20,138 nucleotides of DNA from an uncultured Collinsella sp. (GTDB lineage: Bacteria; Actinomycetota; Coriobacteriia; Coriobacteriales; Coriobacteriaceae): assembly GCA_902494935.1 (NCBI GenBank), contig CABUVH010000017.1, positions 1-20,138 of the forward strand, in the 5' to 3' direction. The notes under the pieces are model-generated. The model was not told where the DNA came from. It saw only the letters and a list, made by a program, of their open reading frames with translations, and did not search any database. A program made the position numbers and the translations under genes. Shown here one piece after another: positions 8,781 through 15,922 of the stretch (its first letter is position 1; each line of letters opens with the position of its first letter).

Positions 8781-8912
8781 TGCCCATGATCGAAGCACGA
8801 GCATGTGGTGCACCGCAGCCAACAGGCTAGCGGCAAGGCGGCACGCGGCCCCAGCAGCCATAGATTTGGTACTACACACATCGTTGAGCGAATAAGTTAG
8901 TTAGGAGCAGGA

Positions 8913-10856
8913 ATGGAACAGAGGGTCCTCGGGGGAAGATACCTCCTCAAGGATAAAGTGGGAACGGGCGGTATGGCGACCGTCTTCCGTGCGCAAGATC
9001 AGGTTCTCGACCGCACGGTTGCCGTCAAGATCATGCTGCCGCAGTACGCCGGCGACGCCACCTTTGCCGCACGCTTTAAGCAGGAGGCTCAGGCAGCAGC
9101 CGGCCTCTCCTCCCCCTATATCGTGGGCGTCTACGATTGGGGCAAGGACGGCGATACCTATTACATCGTCATGGAGTACCTGCGCGGTACCGACCTCAAG
9201 AGCGGCATCAAGAGCCACGGCGCTCTCGATCCCAAGAAGGTGGCGCAGATCGGCTCGCAGATCAGCTCCGCGCTTTCGGTGGCTCACAAGCATGAGATCA
9301 TCCACCGCGACATTAAGCCGCAAAACATCATGGTGCTGCCCGACGGCAACATCAAGGTCATGGACTTTGGCATCGCCCGCGCCAAGAACAGCCACCTCAC
9401 GCAGGACAACAATGTACTGGGCACTGCCCACTACGTAAGCCCCGAGCAAACGCGCGGCCAGGACCTCGGTCCCACCTCGGATATCTACTCCCTGGGCGTT
9501 GTGATGTACGAGTGCGCCACCGGTCGCGTCCCCTTTGACGGCGACGACGCCATCTCGGTTGCACTCAAGCAGGTAAACGAACTACCGGTTCCGCCGAGCC
9601 AGATCAACTCCGGTGTCGATGCCGATCTGGAGCGCATCATCCTCAAGTGCATGGAGAAGGACCCGGCGAATCGCTTCCAGACGGCAGATGAGCTGCGTCA
9701 GGTGCTCAACAACTACCTGTCAGGCCGCGCTGTCAACGTCTCCGAGCCCACGCGCATCATTGGCGCCGCCGGCGACCTGGGCGCAACCAAGACCCGCGAG
9801 CTGTCCGACTCCACGCGCGCCATGGTACGTCCCGTCTCGGGCGTGAGCGGCCAGAGCAACGCCCACAGCGCCGTTTCGGGCTCCACGGGCTCCTACGAGG
9901 TCGATCAGCCCAAGTCCAACAAGAACAAGATTATCGCCGCCGTAGTCGCCGCAATCGCCGTGGTTGGCGTTGTGGTGGCCTTCGCCACCGGACTCTTTGG
10001 GGGCGAGCAGGTTACGGTGCCCGATGTGCTTAACAAAGACCAACAGACCGCTATCGAGCAGATCAAGGAGGCAGGCCTTGAGGTAGGAACCGTCGACCAA
10101 AGCTACAACGACGATGTCGATGAGGGCAAAGTTGCCGAGCAGACCCCCAACGGCAACACCAAGAAGCCCAAAGGTACCAAGGTGAACCTGGTGATCTCCA
10201 AGGGCCCCAAGCCCTCCGAGAAGGTTGAGGTTCCGCAGCTCGTCGGCCTGACCAAGGACCAGGCCGAGGCCGCGCTGGCAAGCGTGGGACTCAAGGGCGA
10301 AGCAACCGAGGAGGCCAACGAGGCCGAAGAAGGCCAGGTCTTTGAGCAGGGCACTGACGCCGGCAAGGAAGTCGAAAAAGGCACGACCATCTCGTACAAG
10401 GTCTCCAGCGGACCCGACACCACCTCCGTCCCCGATCTGACCGACATGACCGAGGCCCAGGCACGCAACGCCCTCGACATGGCCGGTTTTGGCGTCGACG
10501 TGAGCTATCAGGAGAACGACTCCGTCATCGAGGGGACCGTCATTAGCTGGAACCCCAGCGGTAAGCAGAAGCCCGGAGCTACGATCACCGTCGTCATCGC
10601 CAAGAAGTCCGGCAAGGCAAACGTCCCGAGCAACCTGTACGGCAAGAGTATCTCCTCCGCCGTCACAGCGCTTAACAACGCCGGATTCTACAACATCGCA
10701 TTCTGCGATCAGAACGGCAACCCCGTGAGTGGCAACGAAAACGCCACCGTGACGGGCGTCTCCCCCACTGGCAAGCAGTCCACCGACAGCACGATCACGT
10801 TGACGGTTTCGCTTTCTGGCTCCGATTCGGGCGACGATTCCGGCACGACTAACTAG
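8913..10856 (+). CDS. pknB: PknB: PASTA-domain Ser/Thr protein kinase
   Basis: This 647-residue sensor kinase is the last gene of the cluster. The kinase domain covers residues 10-275: GTGGMATVF loop, Lys39 in VAVKIM, HRDIKPQN (Asp133), DFGIAR (Asp151), GTAHYVSPEQ. A juxtamembrane linker of ~65 residues is rich in Ser/Thr, fitting autophosphorylation and FHA docking (inference from the family). One membrane helix at about 340-362 is followed by four PASTA repeats starting near residues 367, 438, 505 and 569, each opening with a VP dipeptide. PASTA domains bind muropeptides or lipid II outside the cell. The tail ends in a short Ser/Asp/Gly segment. AGGAG 8903-8907 sits five nt before ATG 8913. 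The 132-bp gap before it has no clear gene; a separate promoter there cannot be shown. A strong terminator lies 53 bp after the stop. Confidence 0.96.
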   Translation: MEQRVLGGRYLLKDKVGTGGMATVFRAQDQVLDRTVAVKIMLPQYAGDATFAARFKQEAQAAAGLSSPYIVGVYDWGKDGDTYYIVMEYLRGTDLKSGIKSHGALDPKKVAQIGSQISSALSVAHKHEIIHRDIKPQNIMVLPDGNIKVMDFGIARAKNSHLTQDNNVLGTAHYVSPEQTRGQDLGPTSDIYSLGVVMYECATGRVPFDGDDAISVALKQVNELPVPPSQINSGVDADLERIILKCMEKDPANRFQTADELRQVLNNYLSGRAVNVSEPTRIIGAAGDLGATKTRELSDSTRAMVRPVSGVSGQSNAHSAVSGSTGSYEVDQPKSNKNKIIAAVVAAIAVVGVVVAFATGLFGGEQVTVPDVLNKDQQTAIEQIKEAGLEVGTVDQSYNDDVDEGKVAEQTPNGNTKKPKGTKVNLVISKGPKPSEKVEVPQLVGLTKDQAEAALASVGLKGEATEEANEAEEGQVFEQGTDAGKEVEKGTTISYKVSSGPDTTSVPDLTDMTEAQARNALDMAGFGVDVSYQENDSVIEGTVISWNPSGKQKPGATITVVIAKKSGKANVPSNLYGKSISSAVTALNNAGFYNIAFCDQNGNPVSGNENATVTGVSPTGKQSTDSTITLTVSLSGSDSGDDSGTTN

Positions 10857-10908
10857 TCGAGGACCCATCACCCGCAGCGGCTAGGGCCGCAAACATATTC
10901 GCTCAACG

Positions 10909-10945
10909 GCGCCCGCTTGCTCCCCCGCAAGCGGGCGCTTTATTT
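10909..10945 (+). terminator. intrinsic terminator after pknB
   Basis: A perfect 12-bp stem, GCGCCCGCTTGC (10909-10920) with GCAAGCGGGCGC (10927-10938), has a 6-nt loop and is followed by TTTATTTAT. This is a strong rho-independent terminator that closes the + strand kinase cluster. Confidence 0.92.
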
Positions 10946-10969
10946 ATCGACAGACCATGGCCCCTTAGC

Positions 10970-10999
10970 AACGCAAAGAGGCCCGCAAAAGCGAGCCTC
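10970..10999 (-). terminator. probable intrinsic terminator facing the minus-strand genes
   Basis: On the minus strand GAGGCTCGC (10999-10991) pairs with GCGGGCCTC (10986-10978), nine pairs with one G.U, around a TTTT loop, followed by TTTGCGTT. The U tract is short. It would stop transcripts arriving from the Amadori operon and lies back to back with the pknB terminator. Confidence 0.6.
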
Positions 11000-11071
11000 C
11001 CAGGTGACAACAGAATATGTAATGCAGTAATTACTGGCCGCAGAACTTCACCATGATCTCGACCATGGACT

Positions 11072-11102
11072 CTTGCCTATGGACAAAATGTCCATAGGCA
11101 AG
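11072..11102. repeat. 14-bp perfect inverted repeat with 3-nt loop
   Basis: CTTGCCTATGGACA (11072-11085) and its exact complement (11089-11102) flank AAA. No T tract follows on either side, so it is not a standard terminator. It lies inside the kinase relic and could be a scar of a rearrangement, a regulator site or a transcript-end hairpin. Confidence 0.85.
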
Positions 11103-11142
11103 GAGATGAAAGAGTAAGGACAACGCCCTCTAAAAGAAGGCC

Positions 11143-11180
11143 GTATATGAAGATTGCATATCCCTTTTGCCTTCATATAC
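11143..11180. repeat. 10-bp perfect inverted repeat with 18-nt spacer
   Basis: GTATATGAAG (11143-11152) and CTTCATATAC (11171-11180) are exact complements. The AT-rich arms stand out from the GC-rich surroundings. Its role is not evident; it lies in the same relic region as the 14-bp inverted repeat. Confidence 0.7.
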
Positions 11181-11351
11181 TCAAGAAGCACCCCTCGAAG
11201 CGCTCCTGAGAGGCCCCCTTGGATGCAACCCAGGGGATCCAGATTCTGGTAGACATCGGCGCAGCAAAATCCTGCCGCGCAGGCACGAACGGACATCTTG
11301 ACTCCTAACGCAATGCGGGGCGGCCCCAAGACACCCCGCCACGACAAAAAA

Positions 11352-12224
11352 CTAGTTCTCGTAGACCAGCGGGTGGCCCCAACTGCCCTCGATCTTGCAG
11401 GTCTCCGCCGCAAAACCGGCAGCGAAGTCCAAGCTCTCGCGAATCGCGGCCTCGCCGCACTCGCCGGCCTTCTTCTTGGAAAGATAGGTGACCAAAAACG
11501 CCGTCAGCAGTGAATCGCCGGCCGCCATAGCGTCTTTGAGCTCCTCGGGCGCCACGGGCTTGATGCCCTGCTCGTAGAAGTTTTCGCCGTCATAGGCGAC
11601 GGAGCCCTTGCTCCCGCGCGATGCGCATACGATTTGAGGGCCAAGGGCCTTCACCCACTCGAGCTTCGCCTTGATATCCTCCAGGGAAGCGTCGCCCATG
11701 GACATAAAGGCGTACGTCACAAATGGCGCAATCTGCCCGAAGTGCTCGTCGGTGGAGTCATCGGAGAAGTCGAAGCTGATAGGCACGCCGGCAGCCTTGA
11801 TCTTGGGGAGCTCGCGCTCGGTGAAGCAGTAGTTGCCGCTGTGCACCAAATCGAAGCCGCTGACGTACTCGGCGGCGAAGCGGTCTATCACGTAGCGCAT
11901 GTCGCCACGTATGCCGCCTTCATTGGAGCCCAGGAAGATACGGTCCCCGGTCTCGTCAACGGTCACGCGAGCGGCGCCGTTGACGCCCAGGACCTGCTGG
12001 CAGCGAAGAAGCTCGACGCCCTCGTCCTCGAGCGATGCTATAACGTGCTCGGCCTCCTCATCTGATCCGAAGATTCCCATGTAGGCGCTGCGATCGACGC
12101 CGAGCTTCTTGGCGAAGACGGCGAAGTTAACTGCATTGCCGCCGGGATACATGGTCTTGATGTGCTCGTACTTATCGACAACGTTGTCTCCAAAGCCAAG
12201 CACGCTTATAGGATAGGCTGCCAT
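11352..12224 (-). CDS. PfkB-family kinase, fructoselysine/fructose-asparagine 6-kinase type (FrlD/FraD-like)
   Basis: This 290-residue kinase should phosphorylate the sugar O6 of an Amadori compound taken up by the cell, making the substrate of the neighbouring deglycase. It starts with the PfkB strand ISVLGFGDNVVDKY, has the sugar-binding PGGN motif at 27-30 followed by AVNFAVFAKKLG, and FDFSDD (151-156), which is typical of FrlD. The ATP/catalytic signature is DAMAAGDSLL with catalytic Asp237; the family usually has GAGD, so the first Gly is Ala here. ATG 12224 is chosen because GGAG (12231-12234) lies six nt upstream; an ATG four codons earlier overlaps that site. It is the last intact gene of the minus-strand operon, 99 bp after the deglycase gene, and the gap holds two hairpins. 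The substrate cannot be settled from sequence: fructoselysine, fructose-asparagine or another Amadori product. Confidence 0.85.
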   Translation of the reverse strand: MAAYPISVLGFGDNVVDKYEHIKTMYPGGNAVNFAVFAKKLGVDRSAYMGIFGSDEEAEHVIASLEDEGVELLRCQQVLGVNGAARVTVDETGDRIFLGSNEGGIRGDMRYVIDRFAAEYVSGFDLVHSGNYCFTERELPKIKAAGVPISFDFSDDSTDEHFGQIAPFVTYAFMSMGDASLEDIKAKLEWVKALGPQIVCASRGSKGSVAYDGENFYEQGIKPVAPEELKDAMAAGDSLLTAFLVTYLSKKKAGECGEAAIRESLDFAAGFAAETCKIEGSWGHPLVYEN

Positions 12225-12246
12225 GGTTATCTCCATTCAGGTAAAC

Positions 12247-12262
12247 CGCCGTGGTTACGGCG
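12247..12262. repeat. small hairpin before the kinase ribosome site
   Basis: CGCCGT (12247-12252) pairs with ACGGCG (12257-12262) around a 4-nt loop. In the minus-strand mRNA it sits 12 nt upstream of the GGAG of the kinase gene. Confidence 0.6.
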
Positions 12263-12267
12263 AGCAG

Positions 12268-12316
12268 ACGGGGCGCGAGGGATTCGCACGTCTCAACGCG
12301 CCTCGCGCCCCGTTTT
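12268..12316. repeat. intercistronic 13-bp hairpin, terminator-like in the + direction
   Basis: ACGGGGCGCGAGG (12268-12280) pairs perfectly with CCTCGCGCCCCGT (12301-12313) over a 20-nt loop. The T tract (12313-12316) follows it only on the + strand. In the minus-strand transcript it lies between the deglycase stop and the kinase start with no U tract after it, so it more likely stabilises or separates the two messages, or blocks antisense transcription. Confidence 0.75.
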
Positions 12317-12323
12317 AAAATCG

Positions 12324-13292
12324 CTAGTACTTCTCGATGCCCATGTAACGACGCACGTCCGGGTGATGGTCGAACACCTTGCCGCGAGCGGAGCGCAGCT
12401 CACAGTTCATCGCGTAGAACAGGATTGGATCAAGGAACGCGCGAACGCTCGCCGGTACTTGGTCCATGCCGTACTCCATGGCGTCGAGCACCATAAGAGT
12501 GTCGGTATGGGTCTCGAGGAATGCGAGGGCGCGCTCATCCATGGCTCGGCACTCACTAGAAGACATCTGCAGGAAGTAGAAGACTCCGGGCTCGGTCACC
12601 TCGAAGGGGCCGTGGAAGTACTCGCCGGAGTGGATATAGGCGCAGCTCTGCCACTGCATCTCCATAAGCGAGCAGATAGCGAAGCCATAGGCCTGGCTAA
12701 ACACGGGACCGGACCCCAAGATATACAGGAACTTGTGGTCCTGGCACAGGGCGGCAAAACGGTCGCAGAGTTCGGCGTTGACCTTCTCGCGAGCTGCAGG
12801 CAGGATCTGGTCCATCTTGGCGATGCCTTCGTACATGTCGGCAAGGTCGGCATAACCTTCCTGCTGATCCAGGAGCTCGGAAGCGAGAGCCAAAGAGATG
12901 CCGGCGGGCACCTCCGCCTGCGGAACTCCCTCGCCCCACGGATATACCCAGCACGTCCACTCACCGTTATCGATGCCGGAACCCGCGTTGTCCGTCTGCA
13001 CGATAACGGTCGCGCCCGCCGCCTTGGCGATCGAGCACGCATCGATTACCTCGGGGGTGTTGCCGGAGTGGCTGCAAGCGATGACAAGGGACTTTTCGCC
13101 CAGGCGCTTGGGACGCATGATATCGAACTCGCGGGCGGTATACGCCTCGCTGGCAAACGTAGTCGCCTCGCGCTTGAGCAGCTCGTGGGCGGGCAGCAGG
13201 TCGATGAGGGAGCCGCCGCAGGCAACCCAGAAGACGCTATCGAAACCGCCCTTTTCAGCGATTGCGTCGGCGATAAGATCATGTGCGTTCAT
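12324..13292 (-). CDS. SIS-domain Amadori-6-phosphate deglycase (FrlB/FraB-like)
   Basis: This 322-residue double SIS-domain enzyme should split a fructosyl-amino-acid 6-phosphate into glucose 6-phosphate and the free amino acid. Seen in order: VACGGS (23-28), SHSGNTPE (74-81), GSGP (193-196), MEMQW (210-214), HSGEYFHGPFE (221-231) and a C-terminal HHPDVRRYMG. The SGE-x-x-HGP motif is the active-site signature shared with FrlB and FraB, and the EKGG opening and MEMQW resemble Salmonella FraB as I recall it more than E. coli FrlB. ATG 13292 is chosen because AGGAAG lies about seven nt upstream; an earlier in-frame start at 13331 has no ribosome site. It is separated by 100 bp from the epimerase gene before it and 99 bp from the kinase gene after it, with hairpins in both gaps. 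Deglycase family: confident; exact substrate: open. Confidence 0.88.
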   Translation of the reverse strand: MNAHDLIADAIAEKGGFDSVFWVACGGSLIDLLPAHELLKREATTFASEAYTAREFDIMRPKRLGEKSLVIACSHSGNTPEVIDACSIAKAAGATVIVQTDNAGSGIDNGEWTCWVYPWGEGVPQAEVPAGISLALASELLDQQEGYADLADMYEGIAKMDQILPAAREKVNAELCDRFAALCQDHKFLYILGSGPVFSQAYGFAICSLMEMQWQSCAYIHSGEYFHGPFEVTEPGVFYFLQMSSSECRAMDERALAFLETHTDTLMVLDAMEYGMDQVPASVRAFLDPILFYAMNCELRSARGKVFDHHPDVRRYMGIEKY

Positions 13293-13313
13293 TGTTATTC
13301 TTCCTTTCGATAC

Positions 13314-13329
13314 GGCGGACGAATCCGCC
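13314..13329. repeat. hairpin upstream of the deglycase ribosome site
   Basis: On the minus strand GGCGGA-TTCG-TCCGCC forms a 6-bp stem with a UUCG loop, about 8 nt upstream of the AGGAAG of the deglycase gene. It resembles the hairpins in the next gap and may protect the downstream message from 5' decay. Confidence 0.7.
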
Positions 13330-13392
13330 AACGTTTACTGCGAGTCTTCTCGTCAAGCGTGTTGACTTCCCCACGCGAATGGGAGCTACGCG

Positions 13393-14250
13393 CTAGTCGA
13401 CAAAATACCTCTCGAAGGCGTCCATGTTGTGCCGGTCCGCTGCTGCGGGATCATCGAAATACCTTCCATCGGTGATCTCCTGGCCAAGATAGCCCTCGAA
13501 CCCATGCGCGTTGAGGACGCGTACGAAATCGTCCATACTGTGCTTTCCATCGCCCCAAACCAGATGGCCATATGGGTCGCCATCAATGAAGCGCATGTTC
13601 CTTATGGCACCATCGCCAAACTCGGCAAACCACTCTTCAAGGCTCTCGCCGGCGACTCCCATAGCGGTAGTGTCCACCATTGGAGTAAGGTGCGGGCTGG
13701 CTACTTGGTCAAGCATGCGCCTGGCGTCCGCGAGTGTAACCACCAAGTTGCTCTCTTCCGGCCTCAGGCTCTCCATGCAGAGGGTCACGCCGTGCTCGCC
13801 GGCATAGTCCGCAAGAATCGCCAAGTGCTCGGCAGAGCGCTTCCAAGCCTCCTCGCGGTCCTCGTCCCAATCGCCCCAACCGGAGTTGATGGACATATAC
13901 GGGGCGCCGAGCACCTCGGCGAGCTCGATGCCGTGCTTAAAGTAAGCGAGGCTCCGCTGCGCGTGGAGGGGCTTTCTGGCAGCGTACTGCCACGGATACA
14001 CCACGTTCTCCGGACACAGGGAGCTCACGGAGAGTCCGCGGGACTCGATCTTGCGGCGAAGCTCGTCGGCCTCGAAATACCCCGTGTGGTCCAGCGTCAC
14101 GTGCGGCTCGGCCGCCCAAAGCTCGATGGTTTTGAAGCCAAGGCGCTGCTGAGCATCAAGGAAGTAATCGAGCGACCACATGATGTAGTGAATGTTCATG
14201 CCGGCGACCTGCTCGCGACGCAGACGGGGTGTGGAAGCGCTTAAATCCAT
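13393..14250 (-). CDS. TIM-barrel sugar epimerase/isomerase, FrlC-like
   Basis: This 285-residue protein belongs to the xylose-isomerase-like TIM-barrel superfamily (AP endonuclease 2 fold) and most resembles FrlC, the fructoselysine 3-epimerase that converts psicoselysine to fructoselysine. Matching blocks are IELWAAEPH (43-50), CMESLRPEESNLV with the metal-ligand Glu160, PMVDTTA with Asp193, and EGYLGQEIT with Glu258. In FrlC and related epimerases the third metal ligand is a His in an H-x-H stretch; here the aligned positions read N-M-R (218-220), so that ligand seems absent. ATG 14250 is chosen because GGAGG sits eight nt upstream and overlaps an earlier GTG at 14259. The gene follows the permease by only 12 bp, so they share a message. 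It could act as an epimerase on an alternative Amadori or Heyns isomer, or have another isomerase role. Confidence 0.8.
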   Translation of the reverse strand: MDLSASTPRLRREQVAGMNIHYIMWSLDYFLDAQQRLGFKTIELWAAEPHVTLDHTGYFEADELRRKIESRGLSVSSLCPENVVYPWQYAARKPLHAQRSLAYFKHGIELAEVLGAPYMSINSGWGDWDEDREEAWKRSAEHLAILADYAGEHGVTLCMESLRPEESNLVVTLADARRMLDQVASPHLTPMVDTTAMGVAGESLEEWFAEFGDGAIRNMRFIDGDPYGHLVWGDGKHSMDDFVRVLNAHGFEGYLGQEITDGRYFDDPAAADRHNMDAFERYFVD

Positions 14251-14262
14251 GCTGGGCACCTC

Positions 14263-15725
14263 CTACATCGGCAGTAGGCCGGAAATCACAGTCGCGACCA
14301 ATCCGAACAGAACCATGAAGATAAAGAACTTCCAGATGGTCTTCCACCATTGCCCGAAGGAGATCTTCGCCACGGCAAGACCCGCGACGGTCATGCCCGC
14401 AACGGGGCTGATGGTGTTGACGGTCTGGTTCGCGAACTGCAGAGCGGTGACGGCAGCCTCGGGATTGAGGCCCATAAGCTCGGTCAGCGGGCCCATGACG
14501 GGCATGGTGAGTGCAGCGAGGCCGGAGCTGGAAGGAACCAGCAGCGAAAGCAGGCCGAGGACGATGTACATGAAGGTGGTATAGATGAAGGACGGAGCGC
14601 CCGCAAGGAGTCCGACGAGCCAGTTAAGAATAGAGTCGATGATCATTCCGCCCTCTGCGACGACCAGGATGCCGCGGGCGATGCCGATGATGCAGGCTGC
14701 GTAGGCGAAGTCGGCGATTCCGCGGACGAACTCCTCCGCAATGGTCTTCTCGTCCAGGCCGCCGAGTATGCCGGCAAGAAGGCCCATGGCCAGGAACACC
14801 ATGGAGATCTCGTCCATATACCAGCCCTGGGTAACGAGGCCCCACACGATAACGCCCATGCCGACCGCGAAATCAATGAGGACGAGCTTGTGGCGAAGCG
14901 TGAACTCCTCTTCGATAGAAGCATCGGTGACAGAGAACTCGATGCGCTTCTGCTTATCGTCCTCATAGGTGATGGAGGACTTGGGATCGAGCTTGACGCG
15001 GCGCGCGTAGCGCATGGCCCAGAAAATGCCCGCGGCGGTGAAGATGACCCACAGGATGGCGCGGAGCCAAAGCTGGGGATTTCCCTCGATGCCGATAACG
15101 CCCTGGGCGATCAGCACGTTGAAAGGATCAATAGTGGATGCGCAGTAACCAAGGTTGGGGCCGAGGAAGCAGATGATGAACGCGGTCATGGAGTCATACC
15201 CGATGCTCAGCATGATGGGGATGAAGATCGCGTAGAACGGCAGCGCCTCCTCGGACATGCCGAACGTGGTGCCGCAGATCGAGAGCAGGATCATGGAGAT
15301 GGGGATGATCAAGATGTCCTTGTTCTTCAGCTTCTTGATCACGCGGCTCATGCCGGCGTTTAGGGCGTTGGTCTTGGTGACGATGGCGAACGATCCGCCG
15401 ATCAGCAGGACGAACGCGACGACATCGGCGCAGCCTGAATGCCCTTGGCGGGAGCCTGCAGGACGGCATCGATGCCCTGTCGCAGATCGACGGTCTCCCC
15501 CGTCTCCGAATCGGTGTAGACCTTGTCGACCTCTTGGTACGTTCCGGCTACGGCGACTTCTCGCTCGCCCGCGGCCGTCTGAATGGTCTGGCGGTCGAAC
15601 TGACCCGATGGGACGATCCATGTGAGCACCGCGAAGAACACGATCAGCATGAACGCGATGGTGTACACATGGGGAAGCTGGAGATGGAATCTGCGCTTGG
15701 GCTTCTCCTGTTTGGCATCCGACAT
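14263..15725 (-). pseudogene. DcuC/YfcC-family permease interrupted by a one-base frameshift
   Basis: The gene starts at ATG 15725 with AGGAGG six nt upstream and reads MSDAKQEKPKRRFHLQLPHV, then a membrane helix (YTIAFMLIVFFAVLTWIVPSG), an outer loop and LQAPAKGIQAA. There the frame runs into PMSSRSSC and a stop at 15402. The missing continuation, ADVVAFVLLIGGSFAIVTKTNALN, is in the next frame and stays open to 14263. One base, probably a C, is missing at 15427-15432 (minus strand GCTGCGCCGAT, where GCTGCGGCCGAT would restore the frame). The repaired product would be about 487 residues with about 10-12 helices and the motifs GTTFGMSEEALPFY and STIDPF, typical of YfcC/DcuC carriers. FraA of Salmonella is also a DcuC-type carrier, so this should be the Amadori-product importer. 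It is a true mutation or a sequencing error; nothing looks like a slippery site. Confidence 0.85.
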
Positions 15726-15779
15726 TCTTAACCTCCTGCCAGAGCAACGATGCTTGCCAAAAATCCTTCACGTATAGGC

Positions 15780-15800
15780 AAACATCTTAGGTTGTTCTAT
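15780..15800. promoter_or_regulatory. operator-like direct repeat, copy 1 (start-site side)
   Basis: This 21-bp element (core TTAGGTTGTTCTAT, 15787-15800) is repeated at 15830-15850 with 20 of 21 bases identical. It begins at the last base of the -10 and covers the expected transcription start. It overlaps a partial dyad GTTCTATGTATAAC (15794-15807) of the GT-n-TA...TA-n-AC kind seen for GntR-family operators. Binding here would block polymerase. Confidence 0.7.
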
Positions 15801-15828
15801 GTATAACCTGCATGAAGGCGTCGGTCAA
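15800..15828 (-). promoter_or_regulatory. promoter of the Amadori-compound operon
   Basis: On the minus strand TTGACC (15828-15823) and TATACA (15805-15800) are separated by exactly 17 bp, a good sigma-70-type match. The start site would be near 15793, leaving a leader of about 68 nt before the permease ATG at 15725. Confidence 0.75.
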
Positions 15829-15829
15829 G

Positions 15830-15850
15830 AAACATATTAGGTTGTTCTAT
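15830..15850. promoter_or_regulatory. operator-like direct repeat, copy 2 (upstream of -35)
   Basis: This is the second copy of the 21-bp element, 50 bp from the first and ending one base short of the -35 hexamer. The spacing of about five helical turns would put two bound regulators on the same face of the DNA. The likely ligand-responsive repressor is the GntR/UTRA protein encoded just upstream. Confidence 0.7.
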
Positions 15851-15922
15851 AAGTGGTAACTTTTACGCGCTAAACGGACCTGCCGCGGCAATACGAGAAC
15901 AGCGCTGTGTGAGACAGAGCCG

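Larger units (their letters stand above)
11048..11296 (-). pseudogene. relic of a second PfkB-type sugar kinase (N-terminal fragment)
   Basis: A well-formed translation start is seen: AGGAG five nt before ATG at 11296. The first ~19 residues, MSVRACAAGFCCADVYQNL, look like the opening strand and turn of PfkB-family sugar kinases related to FrlD (beta-strand, then GFCC-DVY). After LDP the expected PxGN sugar-binding motif is absent and the frame continues for about 60 residues without family character before a stop at 11048-11050. In another frame, just before the minus-strand terminator, the short coding-like end SMVEIMVKFCGQ precedes a stop near 11031, which may be the other end of a deleted gene. 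I read this as a decayed gene that once followed the intact kinase in the operon. An expressed 82-residue peptide cannot be excluded. Confidence 0.4.

Noticed and set aside
9720..10871. 383-codon minus-strand frame opposite the PASTA region of pknB
   Set aside because: It is a Gly/Val/Leu-rich mirror of the PASTA repeats and has no motif or ribosome site.
11072..11180. CRISPR array or insertion sequence in the convergence zone
   Set aside because: The two inverted repeats are single, different from each other, and no regularly spaced repeats, cas genes or transposase are present.
12162..13475. 437-codon open frame on the + strand opposite the kinase and deglycase genes
   Set aside because: It spans two recognised minus-strand genes and their gap, with no family character.
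15402..15460. Programmed -1 frameshifting in the permease gene
   Set aside because: No X-XXY-YYZ slippery site or stable downstream structure is visible at the junction, and such recoding is not known for this carrier family.
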